Positions 56,968 through 64,000 of a stretch of DNA of 64,000 nucleotides are shown piece after piece. Every line of letters begins with the position of its first letter. Position 1 is the first letter of the stretch. The position numbers and the translations under genes are program-made. The notes beneath the pieces were generated by a model, which was not told the DNA's origin, did no database searches, and worked only from the letters and a program-made list of their open reading frames with translations. Origin of the DNA: Pseudomonas sp. GOM7 (GTDB lineage: Bacteria > Pseudomonadota > Gammaproteobacteria > Pseudomonadales > Pseudomonadaceae); NCBI RefSeq assembly GCF_026723825.1, contig NZ_CP113519.1, positions 2,542,001 to 2,606,000 of the forward strand, read 5' to 3'.

Positions 56968-57024
56968 TCGCTGGCCTCGTGCACAGGCTAAGGTCAATAA
57001 CCTTCGCCAGGAGTCCTCTGCTCA

Positions 57025-58056
57025 GTGAAAACATCGTTCGAGAGTGTTCTGAAAGACAAGAATCGTATGCACCTGGAACCCAAGCCAGGTGACACACGGC
57101 CCGCCGCTGTTTTTCCAGTGGCGTTCGTGTTGCTGGAAAACTTCTCGATGATGGCGTTCACCGGCGCAGTGGATGCCTTGGTCACCACCAATCTCATGAA
57201 CGGCACGCCTCTTTACCAGGTACTCGTGGTGGGGGAACAGGACGTGGTGGTCAGCGACCTGGGGATCTCCATCGCGGTCGACTGCCGGCTCGCCGATCTG
57301 AATGGGCGCGGCATGTACATGGTCGTGGTGTGCGGTGGTTTCCGTACCCATCTGCACGCCATACCGTTGCTAAGAAGCAAGTTGCGTCAGGCCGACGCTG
57401 GCGGGGCCTTGCTTGGCGGACTGTGGAACGGCGCCTACTTTCTCGCTGAAGCGGGATTGATGGATGGCCATGAGTGCGCTTTTCACCCGGAAGGGCGGGT
57501 GATGATGGCCGAGCTCTTCCCCAGGGTGAAGGTGACGACTCACTCCTATGTAGTCGATCGCAAGCGAATCAGCTGCGCTGGGGCAAACAGCTCGCTGAAC
57601 ATGATGCTGGAGGTCGTGCGCAAGACTGCGGATGCCGGGTTGATCGGTTCGGTCGAAGAGGTGCTGAGCTGCGACAGGATGGGGCAGACCTATGATGTGT
57701 CCGTCGCCTCGATCGATCTCGATACAACCTTGCCGAACCCGCTCAGGACAGCGCTCGAGCTGATGCACAGCAACATAGAAGACCCCATCGAAATCGATGA
57801 GATCGCACGCTACTCAGGCATTTCGCGTCGTCATCTCGAGCGCCTGTTCTGCCGTCATATGAAAGCGACCCCGCCGCGCTATTACCTGGAGCTGCGTCTT
57901 TCCAGGGCGAGGCAATTGCTGCAGTACACCAACAAGTCTTTGCTCGAGGTCGCGGTGGCTTGCGGTTTCGTCACCCTCTCGCATTTTCAGCGGCGTTTTC
58001 GGGAAATGTTCGGTGTCGCCCCCGGGCGCTTCCGTAAGCGGCGCAATGCGCAATGA
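57025..58056 (+). CDS. GlxA-family AraC-type transcriptional regulator
   Basis: A 343-residue regulator. The N-terminal DJ-1/PfpI-like domain spans about residues 25-210 (VFVLLENFSMMAFTGAVDAL at its start, then CGGF and GLWNGAYFLAEAGLM). The C-terminal AraC double helix-turn-helix spans about 240-340, with IDEIARYSGISRRHLERLFCRH and LLEVAVACGFVTLSHFQRRF. Relatives such as GbdR and CdhR respond to glycine betaine, carnitine or arginine-type nitrogen sources; the inducer here is unknown. The start is a GTG at 57025 with AGGAG at 57010-57014. Confidence 0.9.
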   Translation: MKTSFESVLKDKNRMHLEPKPGDTRPAAVFPVAFVLLENFSMMAFTGAVDALVTTNLMNGTPLYQVLVVGEQDVVVSDLGISIAVDCRLADLNGRGMYMVVVCGGFRTHLHAIPLLRSKLRQADAGGALLGGLWNGAYFLAEAGLMDGHECAFHPEGRVMMAELFPRVKVTTHSYVVDRKRISCAGANSSLNMMLEVVRKTADAGLIGSVEEVLSCDRMGQTYDVSVASIDLDTTLPNPLRTALELMHSNIEDPIEIDEIARYSGISRRHLERLFCRHMKATPPRYYLELRLSRARQLLQYTNKSLLEVAVACGFVTLSHFQRRFREMFGVAPGRFRKRRNAQ

Positions 58057-58168
58057 GGCGCAGGGGTTATACGACTACTCGACGCTGATCAGGCACTGAT
58101 TTCCTCGCCGGGGTTCAGAGACGCCGTTGGGCCCTGGAGCTTTCTCACAGGCGTTGAGCGCGACCCTC

Positions 58169-58200
58169 AAAAGAACAAGCCCCGCATCGGCGGGGCTTGT
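58169..58200 (-). terminator. Rho-independent terminator of the nuo operon
   Basis: On the minus strand ACAAGCCCCGC and GCGGGGCTTGT form an 11-base stem with a CGAT-type loop, followed by TCTTTT. It lies just past the nuoN stop at 58204. Confidence 0.88.
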
Positions 58201-58203
58201 CGT

Positions 58204-59688
58204 TTACTGCGCCAGGGCGACCAGTCCGGCTTGCTGAACCAGTTCCAGCAGCGGTTGCGGGTACACGCCGAGGAAGAAGGCGAGCAGGGCGACCACCAGC
58301 AGCATGATGCCGCCGGCACGCTGGCCCCAGTCGAAGGGCGCATCGTGGCGATGCAGGTTGGGTTCGCGCATGAACAGGGTGACCATCACCCGCAGGTAAT
58401 AGAACACGCCGATGGCGCTGCCCAGCACCATGGCGCCGAGCAACCACCAGAGTTGCGCCTCGACACCGGCAGCGATCACGTAGAACTTGCCGATGAAGCC
58501 TGCGGTCAGCGGAATGCCGGCCAGCGACAGCATCATTACCGTGAGCACGGCGGTCAGGTACGGACGGCGCCAGAACAGCCCACGGTACTCGTACAGCGCA
58601 TCGGCATCGCGGCCGTTGTAGGGCGTCGACATCAGGGTGATCACGCCGAAGGCGCCGAGGCTGGTCAGCACGTAGGTGGCCAGGTAGACGCCGACGGCTT
58701 CCTCGGCCAGGCCCTTGCTGGCGATCAGCGCCACCAGCAGGTAGCCGAAGTGGGCGATGGAGGAGTAACCCAGCAGGCGTTTGAGGTTGTTCTGCAGCAG
58801 GGCCAACAGGTTGCCGAACAGGATCGAGGCAATGGCGATCAGGGTCAGCAGCTCGTTCAGCCAGCCACCGCTCATGGCCGGAGACATCTGGTACAGACGC
58901 AACAGCACGGCGAACACAGCCACCTTGCTGGCTGTCGCCAGGAAGGCCGCCACCGGCGCCGGCGCGCCTTCGTAGACATCCGGTGTCCACAGGTGGAAGG
59001 GTACCAGCGACAGCTTGAAGGCCAGGCCAATGAGCATCATGCCGATGCCGATCTGCATCAGTTGGCTGCTCTCGCGCATCAGGCTGATGCCGATATCGGC
59101 GAAGGCCAGGTTGCCGGAGTCGGCGTACAGCAGCGCCATGCCGAACAGCAGGAAGGCACTGCCCGCAGCCGACAGCACCATGTATTTGATGCCGGCCTCC
59201 AGCGAGCGTTTGTTGAAGAAGGCATAGGCGATCATGCCGTAGGTAGGCACCGACAGCAGTTCCAGGCCGATGAACAGGCTGGCCAGGTGCTGCGCGCTGA
59301 CCAGTACCAGACCGCCAGCGGCGGACAGCAATACCAGCAGGTACAGCTCCTCGCGGTTGCCGGGGTAGCCCTTGCCCGAATCGCCGCCCAGGTAGGCGTG
59401 GATCAGGGTGATACAGGCCAGGCTGGCGGCCAGCACCAGGGCCATGTAGTAGCAGGCGAACTTGTCGATCAGCAGCAGCGGGGTGACCTCGAACGGTGCC
59501 ACTTCCAGCGCAGGAATGAGCGACAACAGCGCCAGGTTCAGGCCCACCACCGAGAGGATGAAGGTCACCGTGTGATTACGCTTGGCGGCGATGGCCAGCA
59601 TCACCACGACAGCGGTGAGGCTGGTCACCAGCAGTGGCAGCAGGGCGATCAGGTGTTGCAGGGTGAAGTCGACAGCGTGATGTTCCAT
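58204..59688 (-). CDS. nuoN: NADH-quinone oxidoreductase subunit N
   Basis: NuoN is one of three antiporter-like proton-pumping subunits in the membrane arm of complex I. The 494-residue protein has about fourteen helices. It shows [45 protein letters not shown] with the key Lys, and the discontinuous-helix region [13 protein letters not shown]. It is the last gene of the operon, 19 bases after nuoM, and a strong terminator follows. Confidence 0.97.
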   Translation of the reverse strand: MEHHAVDFTLQHLIALLPLLVTSLTAVVVMLAIAAKRNHTVTFILSVVGLNLALLSLIPALEVAPFEVTPLLLIDKFACYYMALVLAASLACITLIHAYLGGDSGKGYPGNREELYLLVLLSAAGGLVLVSAQHLASLFIGLELLSVPTYGMIAYAFFNKRSLEAGIKYMVLSAAGSAFLLFGMALLYADSGNLAFADIGISLMRESSQLMQIGIGMMLIGLAFKLSLVPFHLWTPDVYEGAPAPVAAFLATASKVAVFAVLLRLYQMSPAMSGGWLNELLTLIAIASILFGNLLALLQNNLKRLLGYSSIAHFGYLLVALIASKGLAEEAVGVYLATYVLTSLGAFGVITLMSTPYNGRDADALYEYRGLFWRRPYLTAVLTVMMLSLAGIPLTAGFIGKFYVIAAGVEAQLWWLLGAMVLGSAIGVFYYLRVMVTLFMREPNLHRHDAPFDWGQRAGGIMLLVVALLAFFLGVYPQPLLELVQQAGLVALAQ

Positions 59689-59707
59689 GAGTCTCTAATC
59701 CTTACCC

Positions 59708-61237
59708 TTACCGGCCCGAGGCGAGTTGATCGAGGGCGCCAGCCATCCACTGCTGCACGCCATGCATGCTGGCAGCGGAGGTGTCGAGCACCGGTTGCGG
59801 GTAAACGCCAAGCAGAATCAGCAGGATGCCGAGGCCGAGTACCATGGCCAGTTCGCGGGCTTTCAGGCCCGGTAGCGGCGCGTCCTGTTGCACCGGGCCG
59901 AAGTAGGCACGGTGGATCATCGCCAGGGCGTATACCGAGCCCAGCACCAGGCCGCTGGCGGCGATCACCACGACCCAGGGTGCCCCGGGGAAGCTGCCGA
60001 TCAGGATGAGGAACTCGCCGACGAAGTTGCCGGTGCCGGGCAGGCCTAGCGCGGCGGCGGCAAAGAACAGGCTGATGGCCGGCAGCCAGGGCATGCGCGC
60101 CCAGATCCCGCCCATCTGGCGAAGGTCACGGGTGTGCAGGCGCTCGTAGAGCTGGCCGCAGAGGATAAACAGCGCAGCAGCGGACAGGCCGTGGGCGACC
60201 ATCTGCACCACCGCGCCCTGCAGGGCGATCTGGCTGCCGGAATAGATGGCGATCAGCACGAAGCCCATGTGCGACACGCTGGAGTAGGCCACCAGGCGCT
60301 TGATGTCGGTCTGCGCGAAGGACAGCAGCGCGCCGTAGAGGATGGCGAACACGCCGAGCCACTGGGCGATGGGGGCGAACTCCGCCGAGGCGTTGGGGAA
60401 CAGTGGCAGGGCGAAGCGCAGCAGGCCGTAGGCGGCGGTCTTCAGCAGGATGCCGGCCAGATCCACCGAGCCGGCAGTCGGCGCCTGGGCATGGGCGTCA
60501 GGCAGCCAGGAGTGCACCGGCACCACCGGGAACTTCACCGCGAAGGCGACGAAGAAACCGAGCATCAACAGGTATTCGGTGCCCGGTGCCAGTTGGGTCT
60601 TCAGCAGATCGGCGTAGTTGAAGCTGAGCACGCCGGTCTGGTTGAAGTGCACGAACACCAGGGCCAGGATCGACACCAGCATGATCAGGCCGCTGGCCTG
60701 GGTGAAGATGAAGAACTTGGTGGCGGCGGTGATGCGGGTGCGCCCGTCGCTGCCGCTATGACCCCAGAGCGCGATGAGGAAGTACATCGGCACCAGCATC
60801 ATTTCCCAGAAGAAGAAGAACAGGAACAGATCGACCGCGAGGAACACACCGACCACGCCGCCGAGAATCCACATCAGGTTGAGGTGGAAGAAGCCGACGC
60901 GGTTCTGGATCTCGTTCCACGAGCAGAGCACAGAGAGCACACCGAGCAGGCCGGTGAGCACCACCATCAGCACCGACAGGCCGTCCATTGCCAGGTGAAT
61001 GGTGATGCCCAGACGCGGGATCCAGTCGATGACGAACTCGTGGGCCCAGCGCGGGCCGCCGTCCGGGGCTGGCGCCAGGGTGAAGTCGCCGCTGACCCAC
61101 AGCCACAGGCTCAGGCCGAACAGCAGGCTCATGGTGATCAGGGCGATCCAGCGCGGCAGGACGTGGCCGAAGCGCTCGCCTTGCCAGCACAGCAGGCCGC
61201 CGATGAAGGGAATCAGGATTAGCCAGGGCAGAATCAT
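59708..61237 (-). CDS. nuoM: NADH-quinone oxidoreductase subunit M
   Basis: NuoM is a proton-pumping antiporter-like subunit. The 509-residue protein has about fourteen helices, the conserved Glu in the helix-5 region (FFWEMMLVPMYFLI), KFPVVPVHSWLPDAHAQAPTAGS with its key Lys and the discontinuous helix VAYSSVSHMGFVLI. It follows nuoL by 13 bases. Confidence 0.97.
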   Translation of the reverse strand: MILPWLILIPFIGGLLCWQGERFGHVLPRWIALITMSLLFGLSLWLWVSGDFTLAPAPDGGPRWAHEFVIDWIPRLGITIHLAMDGLSVLMVVLTGLLGVLSVLCSWNEIQNRVGFFHLNLMWILGGVVGVFLAVDLFLFFFFWEMMLVPMYFLIALWGHSGSDGRTRITAATKFFIFTQASGLIMLVSILALVFVHFNQTGVLSFNYADLLKTQLAPGTEYLLMLGFFVAFAVKFPVVPVHSWLPDAHAQAPTAGSVDLAGILLKTAAYGLLRFALPLFPNASAEFAPIAQWLGVFAILYGALLSFAQTDIKRLVAYSSVSHMGFVLIAIYSGSQIALQGAVVQMVAHGLSAAALFILCGQLYERLHTRDLRQMGGIWARMPWLPAISLFFAAAALGLPGTGNFVGEFLILIGSFPGAPWVVVIAASGLVLGSVYALAMIHRAYFGPVQQDAPLPGLKARELAMVLGLGILLILLGVYPQPVLDTSAASMHGVQQWMAGALDQLASGR

Positions 61238-61250
61238 CAGGCTGTTTTCC

Positions 61251-63101
61251 TTAACTCAGAAAGAGGATGGCGGCGAGCACCAGTACGGCGCCCCCGGCGA
61301 TCGAAGCGGCGTACCAGCGCACCTGGCCGTTTTCGCTGCGCACCAGTGCGGCGTTGCCGCCACGCGCGAGCAGCGGGATGAGGCCGATGCCGCGGTCGAT
61401 GGGGTCGCGGCGCAGCAGGTGGCAGAGCAGCAGATAGGGGCGCACGAACAGCTTGTCGTACAGCCAGTCGAAGCCCCAGGCGGCGAACCACAGGGCGCTC
61501 AGCAGGCGGCCCGGCGCGCTCTGCGCTACGGCGGAGGCGACGCGGCGCCGGCCTAGGAAGAGCAGGGCGGCGATGACGATGCCGCTCACCGCGATCAGCC
61601 CCGACAGCAGCTCCAGGCTGTGCTTGGCCTCGCCCCCGGCATGCCCGGCGCTTTGCGGCAGCACACCGGCCAGCGGCGGGGTGATCCAGGCACCGATAAA
61701 GGTGGACAGCACGATCAGCACCAGCAGCGGCAGGTTGTGGGCGATGCCATGGCCTGCATGAGCCTCGGTCTTCTGCTCGCCGTGGAAGGCAATGAAGATC
61801 AGGCGGAAGGTGTAGATCGAAGTCAGGAAGGCGCCGAGCAGGCCGGCATAGAGCAGCTCGCTGTGGCCGCTGGCGAAGGCTTCCCAGAGGATTTCGTCCT
61901 TGGAATAGAAACCGGCGGTCAGCAGCGGCAGGGCAGCCAGCGCGGAACCACCGACGACGAAGCTGGCGTAGGCCAGCGGCAGCTTCTTCCACAGCCCGCC
62001 CATCTTGAAAATGTTCTGCTCGTGGTGGCAGGCGTGGATCACCGCACCGGAGGCAAGGAACAGCAGGGCCTTGAAGAAGGCGTGGGTCATCAGGTGAAAG
62101 ATCGCCGCATCCCAGGCGCCGACGCCCAGGGCGAGGAACATGTAGCCGATCTGGCTCATGGTCGAGTAGGCGAGGATGCGCTTGATGTCGGTCTGCACTA
62201 GGGCGGCGAAGCCGGCCAGCACCAGGGTCACGCCGCCGACGATACCGACCAGCTCGAGAATTTCCGGGGTCAGCAGGAACAGGCCGTGGGTACGGGCGAT
62301 CAGGTATACGCCGGCGGTGACCATGGTCGCCGCGTGGATCAGCGCCGACACCGGGGTCGGGCCAGCCATGGCGTCGGCCAGCCAGGTCTGCAACGGCAAC
62401 TGGGCGGATTTACCGACCGCGCCGCCCAGCAGCATCAGCGTGGCGAGCCACAGCCAGGTGTCGCCGGCCGCGTATTGCTGCGGCGCCAGCACCATCAGCT
62501 CCTGGATGTTCAGGGTGCCGAGGTTGATGAACAGCAGGAACATGCCGATCATCAGGAACACGTCGCCGACGCGAGTGACAATGAAGGCCTTGAGCGCTGC
62601 GTTACCGTTGGGCACGTGCTTGTAGTAGAAGCCGATCAGCAGGTACGAGCACAGGCCCACGCCTTCCCAGCCGAAGAACAGCACCAGCAGGTTGTCGCCC
62701 AATACCAGCAGCAACATGCTGAAGATGAACAGGTTGGTGTAGGCGAAGAAGCGTGAATAGCCTTCTTCACCGCGCATGTACCAGCTAGCGAACAGGTGAA
62801 TCAGGAAACCCACGCCGGTGACCACACCGAGCATGGTGGCCGACAGGCCATCCAGATGCAGGGTGAAGCTCGGCGCCAGGCCTTCGACGCTCATCCACTG
62901 CCACAGGGTGAGGCTGTAGGCGCCGCCGGCCGGCGGGTTGCCGAGGAACGCGGCGATGACCCAGGCAGCGCTGGCGGCGGCCAGGCCGATGGAGCCGACA
63001 CCGATCAGCGCGCTGGTGTTTTCCGAGAAGCGTCCGCGCGAGAAGGCCAGCAGCAGCCAGCCGAGCAGCGGGAAGAATAGAGTCAGGGCTAGAAGGTTCA
63101 T
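61251..63101 (-). CDS. nuoL: NADH-quinone oxidoreductase subunit L
   Basis: NuoL is the distal proton-pumping subunit and carries the long amphipathic helix HL that runs along the membrane arm. The 616-residue length is standard. Motifs include [48 protein letters not shown] and [17 protein letters not shown], with the C-terminal lateral helix near 500-600. The start overlaps the nuoK stop by three bases. Confidence 0.97.
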   Translation of the reverse strand: MNLLALTLFFPLLGWLLLAFSRGRFSENTSALIGVGSIGLAAASAAWVIAAFLGNPPAGGAYSLTLWQWMSVEGLAPSFTLHLDGLSATMLGVVTGVGFLIHLFASWYMRGEEGYSRFFAYTNLFIFSMLLLVLGDNLLVLFFGWEGVGLCSYLLIGFYYKHVPNGNAALKAFIVTRVGDVFLMIGMFLLFINLGTLNIQELMVLAPQQYAAGDTWLWLATLMLLGGAVGKSAQLPLQTWLADAMAGPTPVSALIHAATMVTAGVYLIARTHGLFLLTPEILELVGIVGGVTLVLAGFAALVQTDIKRILAYSTMSQIGYMFLALGVGAWDAAIFHLMTHAFFKALLFLASGAVIHACHHEQNIFKMGGLWKKLPLAYASFVVGGSALAALPLLTAGFYSKDEILWEAFASGHSELLYAGLLGAFLTSIYTFRLIFIAFHGEQKTEAHAGHGIAHNLPLLVLIVLSTFIGAWITPPLAGVLPQSAGHAGGEAKHSLELLSGLIAVSGIVIAALLFLGRRRVASAVAQSAPGRLLSALWFAAWGFDWLYDKLFVRPYLLLCHLLRRDPIDRGIGLIPLLARGGNAALVRSENGQVRWYAASIAGGAVLVLAAILFLS

Positions 63102-63406
63102 CCGCGCATCTCGCTGGCAGCGTCGATATCCAGGGTGTTGAAGCGGCGATACAGCTGCAGCAGGATCGCCAGGCCGATGCTGGCCTCGGCGGCTGCCAGG
63201 GTGATCACCAGAATGAACATCACCTGGCCGTCAGCCGCGCCCCAACGGGCGCCAGCGACGACGAAGGCCAGTGCAGCGGCGTTCATCATCACTTCCAGGC
63301 TCATCAGGATGAACAGGATGTTGCGCCGCACCATCAGGCCGACCAGGCCGATGCAGAACAGCACGCCGGCCAGGGCCAGGCCGTGTTCGAGTGGGATTCC
63401 AGTCAT
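63098..63406 (-). CDS. nuoK: NADH-quinone oxidoreductase subunit K
   Basis: A 102-residue three-helix subunit with the two buried glutamates of the E-channel proton path: [13 protein letters not shown] (helix 2) and [13 protein letters not shown] (helix 3). The start is ATG 63406, inside the ATGA overlap with nuoJ; a longer frame reaching 63655 is a shadow of nuoJ. Confidence 0.96.
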   Translation of the reverse strand: MTGIPLEHGLALAGVLFCIGLVGLMVRRNILFILMSLEVMMNAAALAFVVAGARWGAADGQVMFILVITLAAAEASIGLAILLQLYRRFNTLDIDAASEMRG

Positions 63407-63912
63407 GCGGTGGGCTCCTTGGCGTCGTGGCGGCCCAGGTGGTAGGCGGCGACCAGTGCGGCGAGCAACAGCATGGAGGCCAGCTCTACCGCCAGCAGAT
63501 AAGGCCCGAACAGGCTGATACCGACTGCCTTGGCTTCCACCGTGGTGTGGCCGATATGGGCGTCGCTGACGTGATTGAGCAGCACATAGAGCAACTGGCC
63601 GAGCAGCAGGGCGCTGAGAATCGCCGGGCCGACCCAGATACCGGGCGTCAGCCACTTGCGCTCCTGCTCGGCGGCAGCCGGGCCGAGGTTGAGCATCATC
63701 ACCACGAAGACGAACAGCACCATGATGGCGCCGGCGTAGACGATGATTTCCAGCGCGCCGGCGAAGGGCGCACCGAGGGCGAAGAACACCATCGACACCG
63801 CCAGCAGCGAGACGATGAGATAGAGCAGGGCATGTACCGGGTTGGTGTTGGTAACCACCCCGACCGTCGCTGCCACCGCCACACCGGCGGCGAAGTAGAA
63901 CGCGAATTCCAT
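63403..63912 (-). CDS. nuoJ: NADH-quinone oxidoreductase subunit J
   Basis: A 169-residue five-helix membrane subunit near the quinone end of the membrane arm. The family signature [23 protein letters not shown] (about residues 53-75) contains the pi-bulge helix 3 implicated in coupling. The start is ATG 63912. It is separated from nuoI by a 67-base spacer with a strong palindrome. Confidence 0.96.
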   Translation of the reverse strand: MEFAFYFAAGVAVAATVGVVTNTNPVHALLYLIVSLLAVSMVFFALGAPFAGALEIIVYAGAIMVLFVFVVMMLNLGPAAAEQERKWLTPGIWVGPAILSALLLGQLLYVLLNHVSDAHIGHTTVEAKAVGISLFGPYLLAVELASMLLLAALVAAYHLGRHDAKEPTA

Positions 63913-63930
63913 CAGAAGCTCCTCATTGCT

Positions 63931-63970
63931 CCCCTCTCCCGCGTGCGGGAGAGGGGCTGGGGGAGAGGGT
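63931..63970. repeat. REP-like palindrome between nuoI and nuoJ
   Basis: CCCCTCTCCCGC and GCGGGAGAGGGG form a perfect 12-base stem with a two-base loop, followed by CTGGGGGAGAGGGT. This CCCTCTCCC type is found dispersed in many bacterial genomes. Inside an operon it may act as an mRNA processing or stability element. Confidence 0.75.
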
Positions 63971-63979
63971 AAGAACGAG

Positions 63980-64000
63980 TCATGGCAGCAGGCCCTTGAC
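63980..64000 (-). CDS. nuoI: NADH-quinone oxidoreductase subunit I, C-terminal end
   Basis: Only the last six codons and stop are present; they read VKGLLP-stop. Pseudomonas NuoI proteins end in NVKSLLP-like text, and the gene order places nuoI directly upstream of nuoJ. The iron-sulfur domains lie outside the window. Confidence 0.8.
   Translation of the reverse strand, partial: VKGLLP

Noticed and set aside
63407..63655. Extended NuoK frame
   Set aside because: The extension is out-of-frame text over nuoJ; the standard 102-residue NuoK begins at 63406 in an ATGA overlap.

Overview
The window looks like chromosomal DNA of a high-GC gammaproteobacterium of the Pseudomonas mendocina/oleovorans/alcaligenes type. 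Evidence is the MuxABC-OpmB tetrad, the nuo order I-J-K-L-M-N, Pseudomonas-style REP palindromes and the high-GC codon bias; the species call is inference.

Layout. (1) 1-16584: a type VI secretion system (T6SS) in two divergent operons. tssB-tssC-hcp-tssE-tssF-tssG-clpV runs leftward and ends in an unidentified lower-GC gene cut by the window edge. tssJ-tssK-tssL-tssM-tssA runs rightward. Together they give the sheath, tube, baseplate, membrane complex and disassembly ATPase. No VgrG, PAAR, Fha or kinase/phosphatase gene is in view. (2) 16612-18803: a long inverted-repeat element interrupted by an IS110-family insertion sequence. (3) 18985-21294: UDP-glucose dehydrogenase and galU (UDP-glucose and UDP-glucuronate supply). 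(4) 21343-24338: a VOC-fold protein, glutathione reductase, a TRIC-type membrane protein and an overlapping convergent membrane gene. (5) 24587-34504: a block of small stress-type genes: DUF421, two KGG-repeat mini-proteins, a second galU, an SDR reductase, hemerythrin, an iron-dependent redox protein, a YbdK-like ligase, a Rho_N-domain protein and MgtC. (6) 34508-35478: second copy of the long inverted-repeat element. (7) 35503-44215: a PstS-OmpA fusion, exonuclease III, a GNAT acetyltransferase and tamA-tamB. (8) 44224-45068: third copy of the element, in the opposite orientation. (9) 45231-54859: tpx and the muxABC-opmB efflux operon. (10) 54900-58056: an orphan DctP with a near-consensus sigma-54 promoter, trans-aconitate methyltransferase and a GlxA-type regulator. 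(11) 58204-64000: the distal half of the respiratory complex I operon (nuoN to the last codons of nuoI).

The least ordinary content is the roughly 0.85-0.97 kb noncoding element present three times with shared ends, two different arms and both orientations; the IS110 element inside one copy, whose 5' noncoding end is a candidate bridge-RNA locus next to REP palindromes; and the AT-richer gene behind clpV. All coordinates and motifs come from reading the sequence; no database search was possible.
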